From IMG/VR virus record IMGVR_UViG_3300042261_002345, positions 1-44,730 of that record: 44,730 nucleotides of DNA. One strand, written 5' to 3'. How positions within the stretch are numbered: position 1 is the stretch's first letter; every line of letters starts with the position of its first letter. Below are positions 15,767 through 23,414 of the stretch, piece after piece. The notes under the pieces are model-generated. The model had not been told where the DNA came from and searched no databases. It saw nothing but the letters and a program-made list of their open reading frames with translations. Made by a program: the position numbers and the translations under genes. The stretch is from a virus.

Positions 15767-16491
15767 CTACCTTGCCGCCCCGGCCCCGTCGGCCGGGACG
15801 AATACCCGCCTCAGCACGTCGATGTTCGCCGCCGTGATCGGTATGCCCCGGTGGCGCTTGCCCGCATACGGATTGAAGTCCGCCGGGCTGAAGGCCCGCG
15901 ACCGTTTCGGATCGCGGTTACAGTTGGCCAGCATCGCCAGCACCGCGCTGGTGTGGCCCCACGCCTCCCGCCCCCGGGCCTCGGCCATCCAGACCAGTTC
16001 CCGCAGCGTCAGCGGTCCGGGGTCGCAGCCGAGGACTCCGGCAAGCTGCCAGATGAGTCGCCAAGCTTCGCGAGCGCCGCGGCCATCTCGCGCTCGAGCG
16101 CCGGACTGTCCAGCCGATCCTCGGCTGCCTTCAGGGCCATCGCCTCCAGCGTCCGGAGCTTGCCGAGGGCCTTGGCCAGGAGCCGCCGGCGCTCCCTGGG
16201 GAAAAAACCCACCAGTTCCTCCAGCAGCGCCGTGGTCGCCCCGTCGATGGCATCCCCGGCCATCGCCCGGCCGAACTCCTCGTCCGTGACCTGCCGGGCG
16301 TCGGCCTCCGGTTTGCAGAGCGAGTAGACCAGGTCGCACAGGAGCACCGGGTCCGAGACCAGCCGCTCCAGGAGCTTGCCGTCCACGACCTCCAGCAGGT
16401 TCACGCTCAGCAGGCCCTTGACCCGCTTCACGGCGTCGACGTTGACCGTGACGCTCCAGGTGCGGCCCGTGTTGTCGGTGAAAGTCTTCAT
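15767..16491 (-). CDS. Tail assembly chaperone, long form (GT-like) by -1 frameshift
   Basis: The -1 frame is open from 16339 to a TAG at 15767. It encodes a clear C-terminal domain (EAWRLIWQLAGVLGCDPG; LRELVWMAEARGREAWGHTS; NPYAGKRHRGIPIT) but has no ATG, GTG or TTG between the slippery site and that domain. Slipping one base back at 16207-16201 joins 97 residues of the short form to 144 residues of the second frame, giving 241 aa. The joining stretch is Gly/Ala/Pro/Arg-rich. A potential GGAGC/GCTCC stem-loop starts about 4-6 nt past the heptamer and could stimulate slipping. This matches the G/GT system known in many tailed phages. Given as a joined span; bases 16201 onward are read in the shifted frame. 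Confidence 0.85.
16009..16491 (-). CDS. Tail assembly chaperone, short form (G-like)
   Basis: A 160-aa helical protein (TFTDNTGRTWSVTVNVDAVK at the start; then LLEVVDGKLLERLVSDPVLL). It lies between the major tail protein and tape-measure genes, the place of lambda gene G. At codons 96-97 the run GGT TTT TTC contains the slippery heptamer T TTT TTC. Ribosomes that do not slip finish at the stop at 16009. G-like proteins bind the tape measure before tail-tube polymerisation. Position, overlap with a second frame and slippery site all support the call. Confidence 0.85.
   Translation of the reverse strand: MKTFTDNTGRTWSVTVNVDAVKRVKGLLSVNLLEVVDGKLLERLVSDPVLLCDLVYSLCKPEADARQVTDEEFGRAMAGDAIDGATTALLEELVGFFPRERRRLLAKALGKLRTLEAMALKAAEDRLDSPALEREMAAALAKLGDSSGSLPESSAATPDR
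16201..16207 (-). promoter_or_regulatory. -1 slippery heptamer T TTT TTC
   Basis: On the minus strand the zero-frame codons are GGT TTT TTC CCC, so the heptamer T_TTT_TTC has exactly the X_XXY_YYZ phasing needed for tandem -1 slippage. It lies within the 330-nt overlap of the two chaperone frames. Confidence 0.85.
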
Positions 16492-16501
16492 GCGGCTCCT
16501 C

Positions 16502-17505
16502 TCAACTGATGGTCAGTGTGCCCGTCGCGCCCGAGTGGGCCGGCGTGTAATCTCCCAGGGGACCGGTCCCGTTTTCCCAGTGCACGGTCAGCGTCCAGAG
16601 ATTGGGCTCGACCGGCATGTCGCCGTTCATGGGGGCGATCACCCAACGGTTGTTGTCGTGCCACAAGTACCACGTCTGGCCCGCCAGCTTCCACCGCGGC
16701 AGCCCGTTCACCAACCCGAACGGCTCGTAGGTGCCGGCCAGGATCGCGGGCGTCGTCTCGCCAGTGCCGATCAACTTCTCACGGATCGTCAGCGTGCCGC
16801 TGGCGCCGAAACCCGGGGCCGGCTCGTAATCGCCGACCGGCGAGTCGCCCTGTGGGCCGACCCAGTACGGGTACTGCGGCGTGATGTAGTAGCCCAGGTC
16901 GTCCGGGCACGTCACGTACCAGCGGTCCGTCTCGGCGTCAAACCAGAGCAGCAGGTTCCACTCCGGGCTCAGCCGATAAGTGCTCTGGCCGTCGTGCGTG
17001 CCAAAGAGAGCCCAGACTCCGGCCAACGCAAACGGCGAGGTGACGCCAGAGCCGACTAAGGGTTTGCGATGGTCTTCCACTGCGGCGCGTTGGCCGAGTA
17101 GGTCGGCTTCACGGTGACCTTGACCGTGATGGCCTCCTCGAGCGACTCGTCGCGCGAGAAGTCCAGGACCGCGCAGTCGGCCCACAGGCCCTTCGAGCCC
17201 GTCTCGGTGATCGGGCCGGTCATGACGGCGATGCCGATGACGGTATCGTTGAAGTAGGCGTCCTCGATGGCCGTGAACCCGTCGTCGTCCGGGTCCCAGA
17301 TCATCTCGAACTCGATGGAGCCTTCCTTCAGCGTGCCGACGCTGGCCTTCCAGCCGGCGTTGGCCCGCGTGGTCACGTCGGCCTCGCCCTTCTGGAGGCC
17401 CATCGAGACGTTCTTCACGTTCGAGAGCTCCGTCCAGGCGGGCGTGCCGCCGATGCCGGCGGCGCAGAAGTAGAGCTTCGCGTCCTTGCCGAGTTTCACA
17501 GACAT
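16502..17505 (-). CDS. Major tail protein, long form with two repeated C-terminal domains, by -1 frameshift
   Basis: The -1 frame runs open past the stop at 17056 to 16502. After the slip at 17065-17059 it adds about 185 residues, giving about 334 aa. The added part consists of two related units of about 90 residues: TSPFALAGVWALFG ... SPVGDYEPAPGFGASGTLTI, then TTPAILAGTYEPFGLVNG ... GPLGDYTPAHSGATGTLTI. Each has an LW-x-D aromatic core strand, and both look like small beta domains on the tail surface. Tail tube proteins with optional C-terminal surface domains made by frameshift are known in other siphophages. The alternative is separate initiation at the GTG near 17078, but it lacks a ribosome site. 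Frame continuity is seen; surface-binding role inferred. Confidence 0.75.
17056..17505 (-). CDS. Major tail tube protein, short form
   Basis: A 149-aa protein with the profile of a siphophage tail tube subunit: KLYFCAAGIGGTPAWTELSN, then a run of strands (ASVGTLKEGSIEFEMIWDPD) and a C-terminal strand ending KTIANP. It lies between the gp10-like and chaperone genes, the standard place. The last sense codons GCA AAC CCT before TAG hold a slippery heptamer, so a longer form is also predicted. A good ribosome site (GGAGAA) precedes the ATG at 17505. Confidence 0.85.
   Translation of the reverse strand: MSVKLGKDAKLYFCAAGIGGTPAWTELSNVKNVSMGLQKGEADVTTRANAGWKASVGTLKEGSIEFEMIWDPDDDGFTAIEDAYFNDTVIGIAVMTGPITETGSKGLWADCAVLDFSRDESLEEAITVKVTVKPTYSANAPQWKTIANP
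17059..17065 (-). promoter_or_regulatory. -1 slippery heptamer A AAC CCT at a stop codon
   Basis: Minus-strand codons read GCA AAC CCT TAG. The heptamer A_AAC_CCT obeys the X_XXY_YYZ rule and touches the stop codon, a position that tends to favour slippage. Slipping moves ribosomes into the frame of the two repeated domains. Confidence 0.75.
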
Positions 17506-17541
17506 GGTTTGTTCTCCTGCCCGCCGTGCGGGCGCTCTTGA

Positions 17542-18249
17542 TCAGCCTGCTCTGACCGACGATGCCCACAGCCGCGGCAACTCCGGTTGCACCTTGCGCA
17601 GCGCGGGGGCCATGTAGGGCCTCGCCGCCACGTAGACGACCTTGAACATGGGGCCGTAGAGTTCCTCGTTCAGCAGGTTGGCCCGCTCGACCTGGGCGGC
17701 GGTCTTGAGCTTCGTGTAGATCACCCGCCCGCCCCGCACGTCGATCTCGCCGCCATCGCCCATCTTCCGGCGGCGCCGCTGTTTGTTCCGCACCCGCGTG
17801 CGGCCGCCGAACTCCAGCGTCTCCGGAGCGCCCGAGCCGCGGGCGAACCCCACCGGCCCGATCACCACCGACTGGGCCACCGGCTCGAAGGCGTAGAACA
17901 GGTTCTTCCTGATCCACGGGTGCGGCTTGACGGCCCGCGGCGGCTCGCCCGGCCGCGAAACACTCGGGGCCCGCGCCGCTCGCTTCCGTATTCCCGCAGC
18001 GACCTTTCGCTCCTGCTCCCGGCGGCTGGTGACGTACCGCATGGAGGTCTGGGCCACGCGGCGGATACGACGACCGGCTTCTTGAAGGGCCTGGCGGTTC
18101 TTCCTGTCCATGAACCGGGTGACGCAGTCGCGGTCGAAGAACCACTTCTTCACGTCGAACCGCAGACCGAAGGCTGTCCGGGCCGCACCGGCAGCGCTGC
18201 CGGCTCCGCCGCTCAAGACCTTGCCAAAGATGCTCCCCAGGCCGGCCAT
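17542..18249 (-). CDS. HK97 gp10-like head-tail connector / tail completion protein
   Basis: A 235-aa basic protein. The central part has the pattern of gp10-like proteins: helix KNRQALQEAGRRIRRVAQ, then PWIRKNLFYAFEPVAQSVVI, LEFGG and a C-terminal AARPYMAPAL motif, which in this family closes the fold. It precedes the major tail protein gene and follows the tail terminator gene by 10 nt. The N-terminus is Gly/Ala-rich (GAGSAAGAARTAFG) and longer than in most homologues. Assignment by pattern and synteny. Confidence 0.75.
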   Translation of the reverse strand: MAGLGSIFGKVLSGGAGSAAGAARTAFGLRFDVKKWFFDRDCVTRFMDRKNRQALQEAGRRIRRVAQTSMRYVTSRREQERKVAAGIRKRAARAPSVSRPGEPPRAVKPHPWIRKNLFYAFEPVAQSVVIGPVGFARGSGAPETLEFGGRTRVRNKQRRRRKMGDGGEIDVRGGRVIYTKLKTAAQVERANLLNEELYGPMFKVVYVAARPYMAPALRKVQPELPRLWASSVRAG

Positions 18250-18259
18250 GCTCTCTCCG

Positions 18260-18688
18260 CTACTTCACCACACGAAAGGTCAACGTCAGCACGCTCGTGA
18301 ATTGCCGCAACTCCTCGAGGTGCCCCGGCGAGTAGACCGGCTCGTTCTCGGTTCTCAGCCACGAGGCGCTGGGGTACTCCGCCAGCCGCCGCAACCGGAA
18401 GAACGTCGCGATCTCCTCGACCAGACTTACCAGCGGGTCGATCTCGTCGTTGGCCTCCGTCTCCAGCTTCTTCTGCACCGCCACGTCGACCGACACGTCG
18501 TACTGCACGACGCTGCGACTCACCGTGACCGTCTCGACGCCCTTCGGCACCACTGTCACGTGGAGGTCCTTCATCTCGGCCAGGTCGAACTGAGGCCGGT
18601 ACAGCCTCGCGGCAGTAAACTCCTGGCTGAAGGTGCCAGCGTTGAGCTCGGTCACTACGGCGTCGGCAATGTCCACGATCAGGGCCAT
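18260..18688 (-). CDS. Probable tail terminator protein (gpU-like)
   Basis: A 142-aa protein with an N-terminal helix (IVDIADAVVTELNAGTFSQE), a beta core (YDVSVDVAVQKKLETEANDE) and a C-terminal strand TSVLTLTFRVV, the alpha/beta layout of tail terminators. It lies next to the gp10-like gene just before the tail tube gene. Its ATG follows the preceding stop by 1 nt, showing tight coupling. Confidence 0.7.
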   Translation of the reverse strand: MALIVDIADAVVTELNAGTFSQEFTAARLYRPQFDLAEMKDLHVTVVPKGVETVTVSRSVVQYDVSVDVAVQKKLETEANDEIDPLVSLVEEIATFFRLRRLAEYPSASWLRTENEPVYSPGHLEELRQFTSVLTLTFRVVK

Positions 18689-18689
18689 G

Positions 18690-19409
18690 TCAGTGGTTCT
18701 CGATCACCTTGGGCGGCATGGGGAATGCAGGCCCGACCTCGCCGCCCGCCGCCACCCGGAAACACCAGACCTCTCCGTCGCCGATGCCGCTCAGCCCGCC
18801 CTTGGCCGTCACGCCGTAGGCTCCCGCGCCGGTCGGCGACCAGACCTCCGGCCCGGCCTGCGTGCCGTCGCTGTTGGTGGGCTGGAGACTGGTGTATCCC
18901 GTCGCCGCGGCCACCACCCGCAGGAGCAGCAGATACCGCTTGCCAGCGCTGACCGGCGCGGCCACGGGAGCGGCAAGCAGCTCACCCGGCGTTCCGCCGT
19001 CCACACCTTGAGCCTGCTCATCCCACCCGCAGGCCGTGTACGTTTCGCTGAGCAGCGTCCAGCCCGCCGGGTTCGCCTCGGCGTCCACCTCGTCGCTGGC
19101 GCCGTTGCCGTTCTTGTCGCACCAGAGCCAGAGTTGCAGCACCGAGAGTTCCGCATCCGCCCCGGCCTGGTCGCCCGTCGCTCCGCCACCGCGATGGGCC
19201 GTGGCGATGACGCTCGCGAGCTGCGTCGTGGCCGGGGGCAGCGCCCCGCCATCCGTGGCCGCGACGCCGTTCACGGACGCCAGGTGGCCGACCGGCACGG
19301 CGCACTCGCCCCACTGGATGCCGGCGGCGTAGGCGACGCCGGCCAGGAGCGAGGCTACGAAGGCCAGGGCGATTATCGAGCGGAACCGTCGCAAACCATC
19401 CCTCCCCAT
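18690..19409 (-). CDS. Exported phage-encoded protein with DxNGNG calcium-type loop
   Basis: The product is up to 239 aa. The N-terminus is a signal peptide: basic RRFRS, core IIALAFVASLLAG, then VAYA as a cleavage site. The mature part holds WCDKNGNGASDEVDAE followed by PAGWTLL, the calcium-binding loop pattern of CnaB/SdrB-like surface domains. GGGAGGG stands before a TTG at 19394, so that codon may be the true start. The 37-nt overlap with the upstream gene then shortens to 22 nt. It is the third of three consecutive exported proteins inside the head-tail operon. Its place between head and tail genes would suit a virion part, but the signal peptide points to the host envelope. Confidence 0.8.
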   Translation of the reverse strand: MGRDGLRRFRSIIALAFVASLLAGVAYAAGIQWGECAVPVGHLASVNGVAATDGGALPPATTQLASVIATAHRGGGATGDQAGADAELSVLQLWLWCDKNGNGASDEVDAEANPAGWTLLSETYTACGWDEQAQGVDGGTPGELLAAPVAAPVSAGKRYLLLLRVVAAATGYTSLQPTNSDGTQAGPEVWSPTGAGAYGVTAKGGLSGIGDGEVWCFRVAAGGEVGPAFPMPPKVIENH

Positions 19410-20398
19410 CCGAGCCGTTTGGCCCGGTCAACCGCCTGCTGTTTCTCCGCCTCCGACAACCGCAGCCCCGCGGCGTAGATCGCCTTGCCCGTCAGAAGCT
19501 TGCGGCCCTTCTCCAGGTTCGCTGCGACCACCTTGTCGCTCTCCCATGCGGCGCGGGCGAAGAGGCCGTAGAGCATCAGGGCATCGGGCTTTGCCGCAGC
19601 CACCTTCGCCGCCGCCTGTTCAGGCGAACCGGTCACCGTCAGACTGCACAGGAGCCACACCGGCAACCCCGGTCGCGCGGCCCGCACGACTTCGGCCACC
19701 GCCTCGGCCCGCGCGGCGTCGAGCGTCGCATCCGGCCGGAAGCTGTGGTCGGTCTCCTCCCAGGCCACGATCACAGCCATCGCCTGAGCGTCGGCGGCCA
19801 GGTACTCCGCCAGCGGCTTCATGGGCGTCGCGTCCTCGGCCGTGACCGCCACCAGGTGCGGGCCTGCCGGCGGGGAACCCGGCCACACGACGACCGGCAC
19901 CACACCCTCCGGCGGCGCCGGCGACCGGCCACGCCACGAGGGCCAGAACCAGCCGTCGAGCCAGCCCGGTACGCCCGGGGCCTTCACCTGGACGCTGGCC
20001 ACCTGAAGAGTGCCGCTACGGGCCAGTGCCTGCTCTGCCGCACCGGCCTGGACCGAGGCGGCATTGAGCCGCACGGATGCCAGGGTCAACTCTGACGCGG
20101 CCGAGACCCCCACGGCGACCGACGCCCCCTCGTGCACCGCGCCCACGGCGGCGGTTTCCGGCACGAATGCGCCAGGCGTTGCCAGCTTGAGCTCGCCACT
20201 GCCAAACGCGAGCCCGGCCACGGTCAGCGGCTGTATCTCCATCGGCGGCAGGGATGCGACCTGCGGCCGGCTCTCCTGCCACGGCGGGAGCGGGGCGATC
20301 TTTGGCGGGCTCTCGTCCGGCCCCAGGACCAGGTAGCCCAGTGCCACCGCGGCGATGACCGCGCCTCCCGCGACGATCTTCTTGGTGGTGTCGCTCAC
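19373..20398 (-). CDS. Membrane-anchored hypothetical protein with Ala-rich stalk
   Basis: A 341-aa protein. Residues 8-26 form one membrane span (VAGGAVIAAVALGYLVL), followed by a Pro-rich linker and an Ala/Val/Ser-rich stalk with repeated LxVASVxV-like strands. The C-terminal 180 residues form an alpha/beta domain (GVVPVVVWPGSPPAG; AVIVAWEETDHSF; PVWLLCSLTVTGS) whose regular strand-helix pattern resembles a TIM-barrel-like fold. Most of the protein would lie outside the cytoplasm. ATGA overlap with the upstream gene. No enzyme family assigned. Confidence 0.75.
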   Translation of the reverse strand: MSDTTKKIVAGGAVIAAVALGYLVLGPDESPPKIAPLPPWQESRPQVASLPPMEIQPLTVAGLAFGSGELKLATPGAFVPETAAVGAVHEGASVAVGVSAASELTLASVRLNAASVQAGAAEQALARSGTLQVASVQVKAPGVPGWLDGWFWPSWRGRSPAPPEGVVPVVVWPGSPPAGPHLVAVTAEDATPMKPLAEYLAADAQAMAVIVAWEETDHSFRPDATLDAARAEAVAEVVRAARPGLPVWLLCSLTVTGSPEQAAAKVAAAKPDALMLYGLFARAAWESDKVVAANLEKGRKLLTGKAIYAAGLRLSEAEKQQAVDRAKRLGWGGMVCDGSAR

Positions 20399-21462
20399 AG
20401 GCCGAGCTCCCTCTTCACGTCAGAAATCGGGTCCACCGGCGCCGGGGCACCCTCCGGACGCGGCTGAAACAGGTTCACGTACTCTGTGGCCCGCTTCCAG
20501 TTACCGTCGATAGCCTTGATAACCTTGGCCACGCGGTAGACGTTGGCGCTGGCCACACCCTTGCCGCTGTTGAGTTGGCTCTCGGCGGCCACAAAGGCCT
20601 CCCGGTTGCGGTTCAGCACCAGCAGCATGTCCACACGGTTGTCGATGCTGAGGTCCGTGCGCTCCAGTTCGGCCAGCGCCGCCTTACCCACCTCGTCATC
20701 GGCCGGCAGGGTCACCCCGGCCAGCAGGTCCGTGCCACCAGCGCCGTCCTTGAGGAAGGTCTGGTAGTCGGCACTCACCTTGGTCAGGTCGGGCGTGCGG
20801 CTACGCACCAGCCAGGCATTGACGGCGGCCACGTAGCTCTTGTGCTCGGCCACCGGGAGCAGCACCAGGATTCGCTTGAGGTCGACCTTCGAAGGGCCGT
20901 ACCAGGCTCGCACCCGGACGGGAAAGTCCCCGATCTTCAGGTTCCAGGAGGCGGTCAGATTCTTGGGCTCGCGGCGATCCTTGAGGATGCCCAGACCGTC
21001 CGCGACCCGCTGGCTGTCCGGAGGCAGACCCGGCGTGTCGGCCAGCGACAGAGCCACGGTCCTCATGGTGACATACACCGGATACCGGAGCACGTAGGAG
21101 GCTGCCAGGGCCTTGTCCGCCGGGTCGGCAATAGCTGCAACGCTGGAGGTAATCCGCTCGCCCAGGCCCTGAGTATCCGGGCCGAAGGCCACGAAGCTGC
21201 TGTAGATCGTAATCAGGGCCTTCGTTCGCGCCGGACCGGACAGCGCCTCGACCTGGGGCAGCAAGGCCGCAACGTACTCGGCCCGGGCCGCCTTGTCGAA
21301 CCCTGCCACGGTGCTCAGTCGCCCCCAGTTGCCCTCGGCCACCAGGGAGGTCTGCATGGTCGCGATCACCTCGGCCTTGGTCGGCGCGGGCACCCCCGCC
21401 TCCTGTCCCCAGGTGGTTCCTGTCAACACCAACACCACGAGTAGCGTAATCACTGCCTTCAT
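20395..21462 (-). CDS. Secreted hypothetical protein
   Basis: A 355-aa protein with a clear signal peptide (MKAVITLLVVLVLTGTTWGQ). The mature part is helical (FDKAARAEYVAALLPQVEAL; KALAASYVLRYPVYVTMRTV) with no catalytic motif recognised. It opens a run of three exported proteins placed inside the virion operon, coupled to the next gene by ATGA overlap. It may alter the host envelope (exclusion, lysis timing) or be a periplasmic factor for virion entry. Function unknown. Confidence 0.8.
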   Translation of the reverse strand: MKAVITLLVVLVLTGTTWGQEAGVPAPTKAEVIATMQTSLVAEGNWGRLSTVAGFDKAARAEYVAALLPQVEALSGPARTKALITIYSSFVAFGPDTQGLGERITSSVAAIADPADKALAASYVLRYPVYVTMRTVALSLADTPGLPPDSQRVADGLGILKDRREPKNLTASWNLKIGDFPVRVRAWYGPSKVDLKRILVLLPVAEHKSYVAAVNAWLVRSRTPDLTKVSADYQTFLKDGAGGTDLLAGVTLPADDEVGKAALAELERTDLSIDNRVDMLLVLNRNREAFVAAESQLNSGKGVASANVYRVAKVIKAIDGNWKRATEYVNLFQPRPEGAPAPVDPISDVKRELGL

Positions 21463-21486
21463 TCGAACCCTTCCTTTCGTTGGTTG

Positions 21487-21834
21487 TCAGAACTCCGTGA
21501 CCAGCAGCGCCTTGGCCGTCTCCGAAGCGCAGATGGCCGTGACGATGCCCGTGTACAGGTTGGCGGCCGTGATGGCGAAACTCCCGCCGTAGGCGTTGAG
21601 CCGGATACCCGTGTTCACCGCGGGCGTCGGCCCGAGTTTGATGTAGACGTCCGTGTCGCTGTCGTTGACCAGCACGGCGCAGATGCGATCTGCATTGGCG
21701 GCCAGGGCCGTCTGGCCGCCGCTGGTGACGTCGACCTTGGTCGTGTTCGTGGTTGCTGCTGACCGGTGGGCCACGACCTGCTCGCCGTGGTCACCGATCT
21801 CAACGTCCGCCGAGCCAATCCACCGCCTGACCAT
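21487..21834 (-). CDS. Small virion-like beta protein
   Basis: A 115-aa beta-rich protein (VDVTSGGQTALAANADRICA; VYIKLGPTPAVNTGIRLNAY). Small phage head-decoration or head-fibre proteins often read this way, with a strand pattern around IRLNAYGGSFAITAAN. It follows the membrane-associated small gene by 4 nt. Call is by style and position. Confidence 0.65.
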   Translation of the reverse strand: MVRRWIGSADVEIGDHGEQVVAHRSAATTNTTKVDVTSGGQTALAANADRICAVLVNDSDTDVYIKLGPTPAVNTGIRLNAYGGSFAITAANLYTGIVTAICASETAKALLVTEF

Positions 21835-21838
21835 GCCG

Positions 21839-22075
21839 CTATCCTCCGAAGGCCAATCGCCATCCAGCCCCGACCGCCAGCGTCGAGGCTGCCCCGATCA
21901 GTAGCCACAGCACCCGGCTCCGCGTCCGCTCGGACGACTCCAGCCGGTCCAGCCGCAACTGAATGCCCGGCTTGCCGTTGCCGCGGATGGCCTCGTCCAG
22001 GGCGTCGAGCTTGCGGTGAATCGAGGCGAACTCGTTCTGGCAGACCGCTTTGTCTCCGTCACACTCACCGCTCAT
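21839..22075 (-). CDS. Small coiled-coil membrane protein (XhlA-like)
   Basis: ATG 22075 forms an ATGA overlap with the upstream stop, which decides the start over the longer frame. The product is 78 aa: a cytoplasmic helix with heptads (FASIHRKLDALDEAIRG; LRLDRLESSERTRSRV) and a C-terminal membrane span (LWLLIGAASTLAVGAGW). This is the arrangement of XhlA/hemolysin-accessory proteins that help holins, though the family match is by layout only. Confidence 0.7.
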   Translation of the reverse strand: MSGECDGDKAVCQNEFASIHRKLDALDEAIRGNGKPGIQLRLDRLESSERTRSRVLWLLIGAASTLAVGAGWRLAFGG

Positions 22076-22494
22076 TGGGCACCTACCTGTTTCGTGTGAA
22101 CCCTTAGGGCCAGCCGGTACGGATCGCTCCAGCGCCAACAGGGTTCGTTTCCCGGCCCAACCACCTCGTAGACCAGCGTCTGGCTGCCGACTGTTTCCTT
22201 GATCCGGTCGCCACGCTCCGGCAGAACGACGTCTCCATCCAGCACCAGGTCGGCCGCCGTGATGATGAAGTCCCGGGCCTCGAACCGCTCGGCTACTCCG
22301 GTGCTCGACTCGATCTCGAAGGTCGTCCGGCCGACCGTGGCCTGGACTTCGACTTCCAGAACTACCTCCACCGTGCCCTGTTCATCCTCTGGGTCGGGCA
22401 CGGTCACCGTGCGGCAGTAGGTCACCAGTTTGGCCAGGAACTGCTTCCGCTGACCGTCGAGCCAGGCCGAGGATTGCTCCAGGAGGTCCGCCAT
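22072..22494 (-). CDS. Probable head completion / head-tail joining protein
   Basis: A 140-aa protein. It has an N-terminal helix (DLLEQSSAWLDGQRKQFLAK), then a beta barrel region with DFIITAADLVLDGDVVLPER and GDRIKETVGSQTLVYEVV, the pattern of phage head-closure proteins. ATG 22494 is preferred (GGAG about 9 nt upstream) over the in-frame ATG at 22518. Coupled to the next gene by ATGA. Confidence 0.65.
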   Translation of the reverse strand: MADLLEQSSAWLDGQRKQFLAKLVTYCRTVTVPDPEDEQGTVEVVLEVEVQATVGRTTFEIESSTGVAERFEARDFIITAADLVLDGDVVLPERGDRIKETVGSQTLVYEVVGPGNEPCWRWSDPYRLALRVHTKQVGAQ

Positions 22495-22626
22495 GTCACT
22501 TGACTCCACCCCGCCCATGCTTCATACTTCCGCCGGCCCGACCTGCCGGAGCCGTCTTGTGGGCTTGACCCCAACCAAGCGCTGGGACCCTCCGGACAGT
22601 TCGGGCCGTTTTCTTGCGCGTCCGCC

Positions 22627-23340
22627 TTACACCGTAGCCAGGGTGCAGCCGTCGTTGGAAACCACGCTCCACCGCTTGTTCGAGCCGTTGGCCTTGGCCA
22701 CCAACAGAATGGCGTCGCCGGCGTCGCCCAGGGTGATGGTGTTGTTGCCCGTCTGGTTGACGGTGGTGGCGCAGGTGATCACGCAGTCCCCGCCGTCGGT
22801 CTTCAGACTGATGAGCAGCAGTTGCCCGACGTAGGTCGGCGCGGCCAGGGTGCGCGTCTCGGCCGCCGCCGTGACCAAGTCCACGTGGCCGCTGTCGGCG
22901 ACCGGGATCGCCCCGGCCGCGCCGGGATCGGCGATCTCGGCAGTGAGGGCGTTATGGACGGTGTTCGTGACCGTGACCGGCCCGGACCAGAGTACGCGAA
23001 CCGTCTCGTCGGTGGCCCCGGCCAGCACCTGGGCGAAACCGATGAAGGTATTGCCGCTGGAGGTGGTGGTGGCACAGCCCGTGCCGGCGGTGCCGCCGTA
23101 GGGGTTGCCGTCGGCGTCCCAGTAGAGGGCCGCCCCCAGGGCCTGCTGCTCGTTGGCCTTCACGACGTCGAAGATGCCCTTCACCCCGAGGGCCCCCAGG
23201 GCATTGGCCGCGATGGGCGTCTTGGCCACGCCGATCATCGACCCCTGGACCACCACCTGACCGGCGACGACCGCCGAGGACGGCGTGTAGTCGATGCTCG
23301 CGCCTTCCTGAACGAACTGTGCCTGAAACGCCTGTGCCAT
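22627..23340 (-). CDS. DUF2190-like capsid decoration protein with extra C-terminal domain
   Basis: A 237-aa protein. The first 110 residues match DUF2190 style (VQEGASIDYTPSSAVVAGQV; LGVKGIFDVVKANEQQALGA; ALYWDADGNPYGG), small proteins encoded beside major capsid genes and thought to decorate heads. The C-terminal 110 residues are an added beta domain (TLAAPTYVGQLLLISLKTDG; NTITLGDAGDAILLV). The gene follows the capsid gene, as usual. Confidence 0.8.
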   Translation of the reverse strand: MAQAFQAQFVQEGASIDYTPSSAVVAGQVVVQGSMIGVAKTPIAANALGALGVKGIFDVVKANEQQALGAALYWDADGNPYGGTAGTGCATTTSSGNTFIGFAQVLAGATDETVRVLWSGPVTVTNTVHNALTAEIADPGAAGAIPVADSGHVDLVTAAAETRTLAAPTYVGQLLLISLKTDGGDCVITCATTVNQTGNNTITLGDAGDAILLVAKANGSNKRWSVVSNDGCTLATV

Positions 23341-23414
23341 GTGTGCCTCTCCTTATCCGCGGCCTGAGGCCGCCTGCCGTTTACACCGTGCCCGGACAAC
23401 CTGCACGGCCGGGG

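Noticed and set aside
16502-18145. One continuous 547-codon minus-strand frame
   Set aside because: Its first 360 codons run through the gp10-like and tail tube genes in another frame and read as Arg/Gly-rich noise. Only the last 185 codons are protein-like, best explained by the -1 shift from the tail tube gene.
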